64,000 bases of DNA from Chalara sp. BL73 (Eukaryota; Ascomycota; Leotiomycetes; Helotiales). Positions 1-9,507 of the stretch are shown here, piece by piece (the stretch's first letter is position 1; every line of letters begins with the position of its first letter). A model generated the notes under the pieces. The model had not been told where the DNA came from and did not search any database. It was given only the letters and a program-made list of their open reading frames with translations. The DNA is taken from NCBI GenBank assembly GCA_918026815.1, contig CAKJVC010000030.1:1-64000 (forward strand), written 5' to 3'. The translations under genes were made by a program, and so were the position numbers.

Positions 1-138
1 TAACCCTAACCCTAACCCTAACCCTAACCCTAACCCTAACCCTAACCCTAACCCTAACCCTAACCCTAACCCTAACCCTAACCCTAACCCTAACCCTAAC
101 CCTAACCCTAACCCTAACCCTAACCCTAACCCTAACCC
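1..138. repeat. Telomere, 23 tandem TAACCC units
   Basis: The window opens with an uninterrupted run of TAACCC, the C-rich strand of the TTAGGG telomere used by most filamentous ascomycetes. The C-rich strand reads 5' to 3' from base 1, so base 1 is the physical chromosome end side. There are no degenerate units until the switch to the 12-bp variant satellite. Confidence 0.98.
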
Positions 139-295
139 GACCCCTAACTCTACCCCTAACTCTACCCCTAACTCTACCCCTAACTCTACCCCTAACCCTA
201 CCCCTAACTCGACCCCTAACTCGACCCCTAACTCGACCCCTAACTCGACCCCTAACTCGACCCCTAACTCGACCCCTAACTCGACCCCTAACTTT
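139..295. repeat. 12-bp variant telomeric satellite (ACCCCTAACTCK)
   Basis: About thirteen 12-bp units follow the true telomere. The first four end in CTCT, one ends in CCCT, the next seven end in CTCG and the last ends in CTTT. Each unit holds one telomere-like CCCCTAAC plus a diverged half. The ordered blocks of variants suggest local unit-by-unit expansion rather than telomerase synthesis. Confidence 0.93.
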
Positions 296-340
296 GCTAG
301 CGCCTTGACCCCAACAGCGTTTAGCGCTTGTTCAGCAACG

Positions 341-420
341 TAAAATCCTGCTTAGTTGTAAAATCCTGCTTAGTTGTAAAATCCTGCTTAGTTGTAAAAT
401 CCTGCTTAGTTGTAAAATCT
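341..420. repeat. 18-bp tandem repeat, about 4.4 copies
   Basis: The unit TAAAATCCTGCTTAGTTG is repeated exactly four times and then breaks off after eight bases. It lies between the telomeric satellite and a T-rich tract. No function is evident. Confidence 0.95.
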
Positions 421-1330
421 CGTTTTGCTCGATAGCCCTAGTTCTCCTGCACACAATTTACTTTGTTCTTTTAATCCTTAGGTATTTTTTAAAGTAAATT
501 TTAATCTTCCGTTTTTTTGTTATTTTATTTCCTTTTTTGGGCCCTTTTATTCCTTGGCTTTTTATTTTAGCTTTTTACTCTATTATCTGGCTGGGTTATT
601 TTTTCCGTATCCTTTTGTTTTTCCTTTTCAACTACTATTTACTTTCTGATTTTTATATTTTGTTCTTGGGTTCTGTTTACATTTTATTGCTACTTTGTTT
701 GGTACCTAGAAATAATCATCATATACCTGTTCTTTCTTTTTTTTAATATAACTTTTCTTTAACCTTTTTACTTGGATAACTTCTCTTTGTTAAGAAAGAG
801 AAGAAGCTTTTAAATACCCGTTCTTTTTTAATACTTACTTCTTTCGTACCACTTCTTTTTTTTTTTTTTTTGAAGAGTCTTTAATACTTTTTTACGTCTT
901 ATTTTTATGCTCCGTTAAACTCTTCCTATTTTAATTATACTCTTTTTTAACTTTTTACATACGTTATTACTTTTGCTTTACTCTTTATTTTCTTCCTTCT
1001 TTTTAGAAGAAGGGCGGGGGCGCGGCGTTAACATTTCCCTTAACTTTATTTTCGTTTTTAATCCTAAATTTTTCAAGTTAAATTACTATCCAGTTTTTTT
1101 CGCATCGGGTTTATTCACTAGTTTTAGAGTTAGGGTTATTCAAGTTGCCTTCTTTTCAAATATTATATTTATTTTGCTTTGAAGAACTAACTAACTATAA
1201 ATTAATATATACTAGGTTTCCGAAAATTGCGAAAACATTTATTTATTCGATTATAATCGCTTTGGTTTTAATTTGGCGCAACGCTAAAAAATAAAATAAA
1301 ATACAAAGTAGAGGAACAACGCTGCGGGTC
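421..1330. other. T-rich subtelomeric tract without genes
   Basis: The plus strand is extremely rich in T and poor in A, with long T runs near 855, across most of 430-1200. This is a strand asymmetry, not the symmetric AT enrichment expected from RIP. Short open frames here are low-complexity and hydrophobic by composition only. It may be the 5' leader of the LINE that follows or a subtelomeric spacer. Confidence 0.7.
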
Positions 1331-1398
1331 AAGGTAAAATTGCGTCCGTGCGTCCGGCGTTCCCTTCGTTACCCCTTTTTTACGCGAGCCCCGAAACC

Positions 1399-1452
1399 AT
1401 CTCTAGACCCCTGGGGACTGGAGATCCCCGCCACCCGTCCGGTTTCGACCGG
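1399..1452. other. Quasi-palindrome and UUCG-type hairpin
   Basis: An imperfect palindrome ATCTCTAG-ACCCCTGGGGA-CTGGAGAT is followed by CCGGT-TTCG-ACCGG, a five-base-pair stem with a TTCG loop. Both lie in the leader before the first LINE ORF. A close relative of the palindrome recurs at 5945-5971 inside ORF2. Confidence 0.6.
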
Positions 1453-1605
1453 CGCCACCTGTGCCAAATATCCCTGTCTAGCGGCACTAGGCGGCTTTGC
1501 GATACTCTATCTTCCCTCCTTTTCATTTCCGGCGACATTTCTCTTTGTTCTTTTAGCATCGTTCAACTTCAATTATTTGAAATCTGCTGGGCCGTTCTCA
1601 TCGCT

Positions 1606-3189
1606 ATGTCTTCCCCGGCTGCAGGTTCCACCGCCCCGCTAGACTATATCCAGTTCTTTCATCTCCTGTTGCAAAGGATGCGCCAAGATGCCGTGGTAGT
1701 AACTGATTCCACGCGCTCCTGTTCTTTGTTTGTTGCCTGCGATGCAACCGCTGCGTTGCGCTTCATCCAGCAGGACTCCTCTCAAACCCGTGCCGTGCTA
1801 TTGAACGACACCGATATAAGTGATGGCGGCATCGACGACGCCGATCTCACTTCCTTAGCCCAGCCAAGGCGCACTCATGGGTTAGCCCTGGCAAACCCTA
1901 ATCCTTCCCAACCTCCTCCAGTTGTGCTAGACTCTGATGCCGAAGACGCCTCGCTCATGTCTGACCCGGAGAGCGGTGACGATCAGGAGGATCAGGACGA
2001 CGGCCTGGGTCCCGCACCGAAACGCCAAAAGCGAGATGGGACCCAGCCCCTGGACGATAACGATGCCATGTCCGGTTCCAACCCGCCTTTCACCCAGCAG
2101 CAGCTCCAATACACCGTCACTAATCGCAACCGTACTAAGGAAAGGCGGCGGCGAGCCCGCAAGAACCTACGAGGCAACGCCACTTCCTCTTCACCATCGC
2201 CCCCCTCCACCCCAACGGTGTCGAGCCAGACCCTCCCGCAGGCTCAGACGCCGATCGAAGAGAAGGCGAAGCGCGCCCTCGTCAAGCATCACCTGCCGGC
2301 CCTGACCTGGATCATGTCCAAGAACGTGGCGCCCTGCTCCGTGACCACCCCAGCCGGAAAGATCACTTATGCAACCGCAGACAAAATGATTCAGAAAGCC
2401 AAAGCAATTGGGAATGCGACTGCAGTCGCCGCCTGGCAAGCCATTTTCAAACACTGGCGGACCCACGGGACCCTGGCCACCATTAATCTCTATGCGCGAA
2501 CCCCGACCTCGTCCCAGGCCCGCGCGGCACCGCCGCACTTGACCCAAGAGCCCCCAGAAGTCCAGGCGCTGTATCAGGTGTTCCAGACGATCAACCAATC
2601 TGATGTCGACGGGGCACTGCATTTAATGCTGCACCGACGCTATTATGCCGACCTTTTCCAGCATTACCAAGATGCGGAGGCGGTCATTGGTGCAGACCCG
2701 AACCCCACTGATCGTCCAAAGGGGGTGACGAATGCCGCCGTGGTAAAGCTGCGGCTTTTTCGCAGCTTGTATCCGGAATACACGGGGGAGCGCCCGCCAC
2801 AAGACAAACATCACCGCCGAAACTGGGACGGGTTCCATAAGAAGCTGGAAAAAGGCCGGCGGTGGCTATATCTGAGACAACAGACCAATGCTGGCGTTTT
2901 TGCCCTCATCCCAGACGTGGTTTCAAACTCCTGGATCGAGAGGTCCCTGCCGTACGACGTCTTCTGCACATGGGTGCAATTGATTCCATATTGCAATCAG
3001 CCAGCCGTGGCCCTAGGGGAACTCATGCTCACAGCGTTGCAACAGGCCTTGTCGGGACATGCCATCCCCCAAAAAAGGATTCGTTTGGAAATTGCAGAGG
3101 CGGCAGAGCTCAAGGATTGTCCGGATACGTCTGTGCTTTTTCATGAGGTGGAGGATAGCAGTGATGAAGAAGATGATCCCGTTTGTTAA
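1606..3189 (+). CDS. Intact 527-aa protein of unknown function, first ORF of telomeric element
   Basis: I do not recognise a family. The chosen ATG begins MSSPAAGSTAP; the open frame extends further upstream but has no earlier ATG. Residues 80-160 are rich in Asp, Glu, Pro and Ser. Two basic patches, KRQKR near 135 and a run starting RTKERRRRARK near 175, look like nuclear localisation signals. The C-terminal 250 residues are well structured in composition, with many Trp, Tyr and Leu, and the tail is acidic (DSSDEEDD). No zinc knuckle or RRM motif is visible. The stop TAA is followed at once by AATAAA-like sequence. The protein is unbroken although the LINE ORFs downstream carry several frameshifts, so it may be younger, selected, or a separate gene. 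Confidence 0.65.
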   Translation: MSSPAAGSTAPLDYIQFFHLLLQRMRQDAVVVTDSTRSCSLFVACDATAALRFIQQDSSQTRAVLLNDTDISDGGIDDADLTSLAQPRRTHGLALANPNPSQPPPVVLDSDAEDASLMSDPESGDDQEDQDDGLGPAPKRQKRDGTQPLDDNDAMSGSNPPFTQQQLQYTVTNRNRTKERRRRARKNLRGNATSSSPSPPSTPTVSSQTLPQAQTPIEEKAKRALVKHHLPALTWIMSKNVAPCSVTTPAGKITYATADKMIQKAKAIGNATAVAAWQAIFKHWRTHGTLATINLYARTPTSSQARAAPPHLTQEPPEVQALYQVFQTINQSDVDGALHLMLHRRYYADLFQHYQDAEAVIGADPNPTDRPKGVTNAAVVKLRLFRSLYPEYTGERPPQDKHHRRNWDGFHKKLEKGRRWLYLRQQTNAGVFALIPDVVSNSWIERSLPYDVFCTWVQLIPYCNQPAVALGELMLTALQQALSGHAIPQKRIRLEIAEAAELKDCPDTSVLFHEVEDSSDEEDDPVC

Positions 3190-3436
3190 ATAAAGCTCGT
3201 ATGTAGATATAAAAGAAGAGCGCTCCTCGATAAAAATCTGTTCTTGCGATCAGCGTAGGCAACTTCAATGAATCCACCGAGTCCAACCGCGATAAAGCAG
3301 CCAACGCGCTGGCATAGTGAGCTGGGAAAGCTCTTTTTGTGCGAGAATCTGCTGCTACACTTCAATAACTATCTGGCATGTTCGCAGTGCTGTTCGCAAC
3401 TCGCGCGCCGTGCCCCGTTACTGTACCAGCAAAACC

Positions 3437-4773
3437 ATGCCTTTACCAAGAACCAAGGCGGAAATGCCCCAGACAAGTCCACCCGCCGACTATGGAGCTG
3501 TCGAATTGCGAGCTCCCGCACCCGCACCCAGAGCTGCCGGAAGCTGACCGTTTCTGATATGCTGACGCTGTGCTGGGGACAGCTGACCGTGGAACAATTT
3601 AGCCAATCAGTCCGAGAGGTATTGGCAACCCATGACATGCACAAACCAGAGAACGTCGACTTGAAAGGCTGGGTAATGAGGCATAAACAACGCCCGAAGG
3701 ACCCAGAGATGACCCCTTCGACCCCAACCAGGGCTTCCGTGCTCGGCAAGAGCAGGTAATACCAAGAGGAAAGCATTCGATGCAACGGGATCAACCCCAA
3801 GCAAGACCGACCGCCATAACCGACACAACCAATGGGCCGGCGACACCTTTGTCGACTCCTCTCTTCCGTCGACACCACTGCCCATCAGAGCACCAGGCGG
3901 CCATACACTATTGTCCCTGGTCCAACAAGTCGCTTCCCTAGGGGGAAAGATTCAGGACCTGACCGATCAACTCACGTTATGTCATCAAGAGATGACCACA
4001 GCCATGCAGGCGATCCAAGCTCAGCAGCCAAATGGGTCATCGTTACTTTCGACACCACACCCAAGCGTTCCTTCGCCGTCCCACCCCACCCCACCCCAAT
4101 ATCATTACGACCACGCTCGCTGACCCCAGGTTCAACCCCTTATCCCTCGTCCTGCATCCCTTCCACCCAGCCCCATCTGGACCGGCTAGCATCGACCAAG
4201 GTGATGACATTTACGCTACCCGGGAAGGCGAAAACCCGTCGGCCGGTAGAAGTGACCTGGATGTATGCGGATTGTCTGATTGAGAACCCCCAAGACCTGA
4301 CAGCCAAACAGATCCACGACCAGATTAGAGAGGACATCTCGGGAATGTACAATGCCGAGCAGATGAGTCGCATCCTGTGGTGTCGGCAACTGCGAGATGA
4401 CAACCAGACCGTCGAGCTCACCGTATACAAAGACGCCCTGTATGAGCTGTCCGAGGTATGGTTGGAGAAATTCGGCCGAGGGGGGTCCCGGTTAGACCTG
4501 AATGAAGGTCCGCGTGAGATCCATGATCCGTTCTACTGGAAGCGGTTCTTACAGACGAGAGACGGCGCCAGGGACATAGACGAGTTGACATCGATCCAGG
4601 AATACGATGTCGGGTCGCTGGCACATGCATGGGTGCTGTGCCAGAGCAAACTCGTAAAAGCATACCTCTACGCTCGGTGCAACAACTGGCACCAGGGAAA
4701 TACTTTTTATGCGGCGGTAGGCACTTACCGACAAAAGCTTCAGCATGGGATGCAATTCCCCGATCGGCCATGA
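3437..4773 (+). pseudogene. LINE ORF1, broken by at least three frameshifts
   Basis: A single protein can be followed across reading frames. It starts MPLPRTKAEMPQTSPP, changes frame near 3545 (LTVSDMLTLCWGQLT), again near 3755 (NTKRKAFDATGST), and again near 4110, ending in a long segment with VEVTWMYADCLIENPQDL. The third segment contains a short heptad-like stretch (LVQQVASLGGKIQDLTDQL) that could form a coiled coil, as in the trimerising part of many ORF1 proteins. The ORF1 stop and ORF2 start share the tetranucleotide ATGA. No CCHC knuckle was found. The frame changes are not in homopolymers, which favours real decay. Confidence 0.7.
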
Positions 4774-7699
4774 GTTTACGCATTGGCTACGTCAATGTCC
4801 GGGGGCTGTCTCCAGACAAATTTGAGATCTGTAGTCGCTTGGTGGACACAATATACGACTTCCTCTTCGTAGCAGAGACCTGGTTTGTCGACCACCACTT
4901 ACGGAAGCGAGACCGGCGATTTATTGCGTCCACGTGCAAGGCGACGCAGATCCGAGGACGTCCAACAGGTGGCATTTACCTTTTGGGAACCAAACACGCC
5001 CGCAGCGTGCTCACGGCCAAACCGATGGTTACGACCTACTCCATCACATTCCAGACATCCAAGCTACGCGTTTCTGGGGTCTACTTCCCTCCAGCCTCGA
5101 TGAGCATTCAAAATGTGGAAAAGCACCTCAAGACGCTACACGATTCGTCCATTATCATTGGTGATATCAATGTCCGTTTCCGAAATTCTTTCTTCCAAGA
5201 GGGAACCGCGGGCCCCACCGACAGACTCGGAGTCTTCACGCAATGGCTAAACACGACCGGGAGAAACCAAGTGCTCCCACGGACAGACAGCTGCACAGAT
5301 GTAAAGCGCGTCATGTCCCATGGGTCGGGGCTGCGTCCCAAACTAAACCTCGACCACTGTTTCGTCTCCCAACGGCTATTAACGAGGGCCAGTCTGCGGT
5401 TGCTGGACTGCACCCAGATCGCGCTTCGAACAGACCACCCCTACGTAATGCATTTGACAATGGCTGCCGCTGCCCAAGGCGAGAGGGTCGGTTCGTGCAT
5501 AGATCCGGTCCGCTATCGCTTGCATCGATTAAAAGAGAAGAGATCGGTTGACCAGATTCCAATGGTCTTGAAAAAGTCTATCCGGAAAGTCCATCACCCC
5601 ACCACAGATGTAAATGAACTCAATACGATGCTGACTACCATTTGCCAAACCGTGGCGGAGGAAATTTGTGGGTCATACAAACCGTCTATCAAGATGCAAT
5701 CAGCCGACAAGTCGATCCCCCATCTCCACCAAGAAAGCACGACCCACGCGGCGGCTCGTCTTTTCAAAGAAGCCATGCGGGGCTCCAATGACAATGGTCC
5801 GATTCTTCCTACCGCGGAGACGATAGATGCTATGACGGAAAACTTGAACATCCTCAAGATGAAATACGCTGCACCGGTGGATGTTGGACTTCGAGACCCC
5901 AAAGGTCTAGAGGGCTGCAGGAAATTCCCACCTCAGGCACCAATATCTCTAGGCCCCAGGGGACTAGAGATCCAACCCGCAGATCTGGTCCCAGGCCAGC
6001 AAATTTGCCATGAGAGTTGGGTGGCATTTTTCAATGCGGAGAAGATCAAGGCGGAAATCATGTTGCAGGCAGGAGAAAAGAGCTGCGGGCATAATGGCAT
6101 TCACATCCGGCTCCTAAAAGCCTTGATGGAAACCGAGTTCATCCCGCTGCTGGAGAATCTGTTTGTCCTTTGTGCGCAGACGGGGCAAACCCCCAAAGCA
6201 TGGAACCGGTCCACGATCCATCTGCTAAGTAAAGATGTGGGAAAGAGCCGTGATGCGAAGAACCTTAGACCGATCACCATTATCTGTATGTTCCGGAAAA
6301 TCTTTGAACGGCTGCTGCTGCAGACGTTTGATGAGCATGGCTGGGCCAAAGTTCACCCGGCCCAAGCGGGCTTCCGAGGAGGCTATTCCGTGGTGACGAA
6401 TGCCGCCGTGCTGCACTATATGCTTTCAACCGGAGCACGAACCACCGCTATTATTCAACATTTTCATTGATGAGTTGCTGTACATTTTGAATGCCGGTGC
6501 GGCAGACCTGCCGAACTGTCTGTATTACGCCGATGATGGAGTGATCCTGACCAAAACGATTCGGGAAGCACAACGACTGTTGGATCTGGCAGAAAGCTGG
6601 GTGGAGCAAGTCGAACTGAATTTCAATGTCAAGAAATGCGCCGTGATCAGTGCCGAATCGGCGGTGCTGATCTTGCAGAATCAACCCATCCCCGTAGTCA
6701 ACACCTACCAATACCTGGGATTCCCGGTCACCGCCCACGGCATTGATTTCGCGGCACATGTGACGAATCGAATCGGAGCAGCCGTGCGGTGGTGTGATTT
6801 TTTGATGATGAAGTCCGCCAGCTGGGGAGTAGCAAACCGCCTGCGGGTCTACCATCAACATCTCGCTCCCATGTTCGAATTCGGGGCCCCGCTGGTGGAA
6901 AGCTGGCGACAGAGTTCCCGCGCAAACCGACAAGCATTTGTGGGGGCGGTCAAGCCGTGGAAGAAACTAATCGCGTGGATCAATAGCGGGTCGCAGTCAT
7001 GTACGAACGTGACCGCAAACCTGCTCGGCCTCACATCGCCCCAGAAAAGATTTCAGCGGCTCAAGACCCAATACCAGCTCGTATTAGAAGAACTTGCGGG
7101 CGAAAACCCGCTGCGAGTCATTTTGGACACGGGTCACAAGTCACATTGCTCACCTTTTGCTTATGCGCTGAAACGGGACCGAGGTTTTAATGAGTTCAGA
7201 AAGACGGCATCAAACGAACGAGACTTGGAGCCGCAACTATACAATTTTCTACGGACGGCACGGCGTGAAACAATTATGAAAGAAGCCCAGCAGGCGAAGC
7301 TAACTCGAATCATTCCAATCGAGTCTCGAAAAGTTCCGGGTCTTTTCTGTGCAGACATCAGTTTAGCTGCCCCCGTGCCTGCGCAACAGATGCTGCTCTC
7401 GTATCGGCGGAATCGGTTCGGCGCAAGGAAGAACTGTCGTTGTGGGAAACCATTTCGGCGAACGCATGAGATATGCTCTCACCTACCGCATCCGATCCAC
7501 CTTTCCAAGGCAGAACGAGCCGACAAAGCTGCCATGTTTCGCTCATCTCCAGCCGGATGACTTCAAGACGACCGATATTGATTACCTGCTTAATAAAGGC
7601 CGGCTAATAGAAGCCACCGAGGTCTTGACCGCCATTAGCACCAAGTTGGATGAAACATATCATCAAGAGCAATTGGTACTGGCCGAAAGCAATGTTTAG
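4770..7699 (+). pseudogene. LINE ORF2: EEP endonuclease and reverse transcriptase, palm deleted
   Basis: The first 220 residues form an exonuclease-endonuclease-phosphatase domain: RIGYVNVRGLSPDKF at the start, FVAETW, IIGDINVRF, LNLDHCFVS and RTDHPYV in order, matching LINE target-nicking nucleases. The reverse transcriptase follows (CGHNGIHIRLLKAL; NLRPITIICMFRKIFERLLL). Near 6440-6470 the frame switches and the sequence jumps from AVLHYMLSTGA to PLLFNIFIDEL, so the segment with the first catalytic Asp and the PQGSPLSP-type motif is missing. The YADD box is present about 25 residues later. A C-terminal C-x-C-x7-H-x3-C finger (CRCGKPFRRTHEIC) is followed by another frameshift near 7535 and about 50 more residues. 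The enzyme cannot be active as written. Confidence 0.85.
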
Positions 7700-7919
7700 C
7701 ATGTTTACTCGACCCTTCCCAAACCCACCCGACGGACCTAAGCACGTCCTGCTAAACTACTCGCATCCCTGGTTACAAGAGATGTGTATCGTCCTGAATT
7801 ACGGCGTGATGCTAATTCCGTCAGTAGTTTTCTCATTAGCGGAACCTACTGTCGTCAGCTTTTGCAGTTTATAGACGTATGGGTTTCTACGATACGTCAG
7901 GCTTCGTTCTGCTTGCCAG

Positions 7920-8400
7920 TTACGGGAGAGAGGAAAGGAGCATAGACTTGACGGAGCTGAAGAACTCCAAGCAGTGAGCTACTGCAGCCGACGGATCAGG
8001 AAAAACAGTTGCCTGCTTGCTGAATCCGGAGACGCGCGCGGGGAGACAGCGTAGGGTAGTCACGGCTGCCAACAGATCACGGGAAACTTCACCGTACACG
8101 AAGGAACCTATGTCGGCGGAGGGTGCCAGGAATGTTTCGGTTGAACTGGTCACCACACCGATCCCACTGGATGAGACGTGGGTTATGCGGAAGGTCTCTG
8201 GCTGGGTGGTAACTTGGATAACGGTATTGTTCGGGTTCGCGATCTGGTTCTTCAGGGCGGGAGATAGAAAGCGTTGGAGGTGTAATCCCAGCTGGAAATC
8301 GGACGGTCCTCCAGCCACTAGATTACTTTGCAAGGCACCAGCCCTTGGAGTAGCGGAGACGTGAAACCTAGGTCGAGCCTCTTTCGCCGAAAGTTCTAGG
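7920..8400 (-). other. Open frame of unknown origin opposite the LINE 3' region
   Basis: The minus strand is open for about 150 codons and has protein-like composition, with segments such as LHLQRFLSPALKNQ and HVSSSGIGVVTSSTE. There is no in-frame ATG near the 5' end and I recognise no family. It could be an exon remnant of a host gene or chance. The plus strand here would be the LINE 3' UTR. Confidence 0.25.
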
Positions 8401-8522
8401 AGGGAGCTGTAAAATAGAGATGTAAGCGCCTAGAGGTTCGCGTGGTGCTGCTGCGTTTTGAAACTAGGAACTGCTGCTTCAATATGTACGGTAGTTATAG
8501 CCATAAATATAATACTCATTGA

Positions 8523-8536
8523 CCCCTAACCCTAAA
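8523..8536. repeat. Interstitial telomere repeat, CCCTAACCCTAAA
   Basis: Two telomere units in the same orientation as the chromosome end mark the junction between the LINE 3' side and a truncated OrsD-type gene. Translated, they form part of an artificial tail on the broken gene. Confidence 0.85.
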
Positions 8537-9414
8537 TACACAAGATACCGGTCCATGCTCGTTTTTTCTTGCAACGGCCCAAACGGCCGGCTGTGGGCAT
8601 CTTGGTGATGAGGGCTGGCCAGCAGCAGCCGCGTCATTAAAGGCATGCTCTTGAGGCCATCGATGCATCGGCCGAAGAACAGCCGGTCCATGGCAGCACA
8701 CATGCGCTTGAGCTCATCGTCGTTCCGATCTGGCATTCGGCTGCAGACGTAAACCTCTCCAAGATCTCTCCCTTGAAAGTGAGCCGGCCACCCTGCGCGC
8801 TTCGACCAGTTGGTGGTTTCGTGCTTGTCTGCCCCGTCTGCCAGAACTTTCTGAAGCTCTTGCTGCTGAGCTTGTTCGTGCCCCCACTGCTCCTTAATAT
8901 CGTCAATAAGCTGGCTGGCTAGCTGGCCTTCTGCATCTGTACGGTCGTCGCTTAACTCCTCTTGACCTGGAGTCTCGGTCCTGCTCTGCGCAACGCAAAA
9001 GTAATGAATAGCATTTCCAGGGACCGTAAAAAGGGTCTGCAGCTTTGCTCTAGACCAATGTCCCGAGCCGGATTGGTGTTTACTTGGGACCCAGCTATGC
9101 TTTTTCTCGAGTCGATGGCACCGGAATTTCTTCCAGCTCGTAGTCAGGAACCCACACTCATGGCACGCAAATCCGTCATGAATAGTAAGACCTGGAATAG
9201 CGAGCGTTGGGTTTGCTGGCCCATAGAGAAAATTGGCATTTGGCGGCCGGGTCAGTAGTAGCCCTATATATTCCGTAAGAATTGCCTGTCGATCTTTGGC
9301 CTTAATTTTCCGGTGCTTATCGCTCAAATGCTGTGCCAAGTTTAATATTGCATATCCATGAGCTACACAAACTAAAACCTGGTGTTCCTGGTGATAAACT
9401 AGCCAGTCAACCAT
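8537..9414 (-). pseudogene. OrsD-type (DUF3505) zinc-finger protein, C-terminally truncated
   Basis: The reading frame begins at MVDWLVYHQEHQVLVC and matches the fungal OrsD domain. It shows an N-terminal Cys-His pair (VCVAHGYAILNLAQHLSDKH), then IPGLTIHDGFACHECGF with a C-x2-C and a later H-x5-H, and the conserved EELSDDRTDAEGQLASQL. The family is named after a gene in the Aspergillus orsellinic acid cluster, but most members are uncharacterised and common near chromosome ends. The protein runs about 290 residues, then stops matching exactly where TTTAGGGTTAGGGG begins. Full-length relatives continue well beyond this, so the gene was cut and capped with telomere sequence. An upstream non-ATG extension is ignored. 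Confidence 0.8.
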
Positions 9415-9462
9415 TTTTATGCTCTGCCCCAAACAATAATAAGGGTTCGGATGACTAAGCGA

Positions 9463-9507
9463 CAACCCTAAACATCAACAACCACAATTTAGGGTAACCT
9501 AGGGTTG
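9463..9507. repeat. Inverted telomere-like repeats
   Basis: AACCCTAAA and TTTAGGGT face each other across a 15-base spacer and are followed by another TAGGGTT. They lie just upstream of the OrsD-type start codon and could be relics of a former chromosome end or a fold-back. Confidence 0.7.

Larger units (their letters stand above)
1330..8520 (+). mobile_element. Telomere-adjacent LINE-like retroelement, decayed
   Basis: The block lies between the telomeric repeats and a second short stretch of telomere repeat at 8523, and is read away from the chromosome end. It holds an intact 527-aa ORF, a frameshifted ORF1 and an ORF2 with endonuclease and reverse transcriptase domains. This arrangement recalls elements that insert into telomere repeats (SART/TRAS in insects, MoTeR in Magnaporthe), but the endonuclease here looks apurinic-like (EEP) and assignment to those families is inference. 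Both outer edges are estimates, and it is not certain that the first ORF belongs to the same element. Confidence 0.6.
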
